Positions 63,874 to 64,000 of a stretch of 64,000 bases of DNA are shown here, in pieces (the stretch's first letter is position 1; every line of letters begins with the position of its first letter). The translations under genes and the position numbers were made by a program. The notes below the pieces were generated by a model. It was not told where the DNA came from and did not search any database. It was given only the letters and a program-made list of their open reading frames with translations. Source of the DNA: Nocardioides luteus. Lineage in GTDB: Bacteria > Actinomycetota > Actinomycetes > Propionibacteriales > Nocardioidaceae. Where the stretch lies: NCBI RefSeq assembly GCF_014648595.1, contig NZ_BMRK01000021.1:1-64000 (forward strand), given 5' to 3'.

Positions 63874-64000
63874 ATGGCAGGCCCCTCCATGCCTCCCCGA
63901 CGTGGGGGACAGGACTCAGGCTCGGGCGTGTCCGGATTCGAGTGGATGTACGGCGGCGCTGACGAGCCTGGTGGCGATGAGTCTGGGGGGACTCGTGCTG
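63874..64000 (+). CDS. N-terminus of an unidentified protein (truncated by window edge)
   Basis: The frame from ATG 63874 is open to the window end (42 residues). It begins MAGPSMPPRRGGQDSGSG and continues FEWMYGGADEPGGDESGG, a Gly/Asp/Ser-rich, disordered-looking cytoplasmic tail. Such tails with a F/Y-E/D-W-M/L-Y motif precede membrane-anchored LytR-CpsA-Psr type proteins in some actinobacteria, but too little is visible to name it. Confidence 0.45.
   Translation, partial: MAGPSMPPRRGGQDSGSGVSGFEWMYGGADEPGGDESGGTRA

Overview
The window is about 70% GC and densely coded, from a high-GC Gram-positive actinobacterium. The gene content and small intergenic repeats most resemble Nocardioides or a close relative. 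Supporting points are an Mce (mammalian cell entry) lipid-import operon, an actinobacterial rpoB-rpoC pair with a TTG start on rpoB, a DtxR/IdeR iron regulator, leaderless starts, GTG/TTG starts and many 4-base start/stop overlaps. The assignment is inference; no 16S rRNA is present.

Left part (1-19000): a left-truncated MceG/Mkl-type ATPase gene is followed by yrbEA, yrbEB and mceA to mceF, then two Mce-associated membrane proteins. The second carries a degenerate J-like domain. A GC hairpin separates this operon from rpoB-rpoC, which has its own promoter at 11179-11207 and a strong terminator at 18759-18790.

Central part (19000-40100): mostly housekeeping and accessory metabolism. It holds a DUF4232 lipoprotein, a PPOX-fold protein, an iron-siderophore type ABC importer (permease, lipoprotein, ATPase), a geranylgeranyl reductase-type flavoprotein, a double Nudix protein, an ornithine cyclodeaminase-like protein, an MHS-type MFS permease, a D-2-hydroxyacid dehydrogenase/CCG fusion, a TetR/DUF4267 divergent pair with three matching operators, a methyltransferase, serC, a GNAT, citrate synthase, pdxH and a GH42 beta-galactosidase.

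Right part (40100-64000): a five-gene coupled operon holds a MoxR-type AAA+ ATPase, a zincin-like/VWA protein, two unknown proteins and an adenylate-forming ligase. Next come nadR-pnuC, a secreted subtilase, a heterodimeric ABC exporter beside a TetR gene broken by a 35-bp tandem duplication, and a DHA2 exporter with a MarR gene. A dtxR gene, a Sir2 deacetylase, an orphan response regulator, a trans-acting enoyl reductase-like protein, an HSL-type esterase, a decayed LuxR gene, tRNA-Arg(CCT) and the start of a truncated gene complete the window.

The most unusual non-coding elements are: a 277-bp array of 23-bp repeats with strict 9-bp spacers, facing inward from both sides (34315-34591); a candidate leader-peptide attenuator with an extended Shine-Dalgarno before the DHA2 exporter (54734-54942); and a dispersed three-hairpin element present twice (25371 and 48021).
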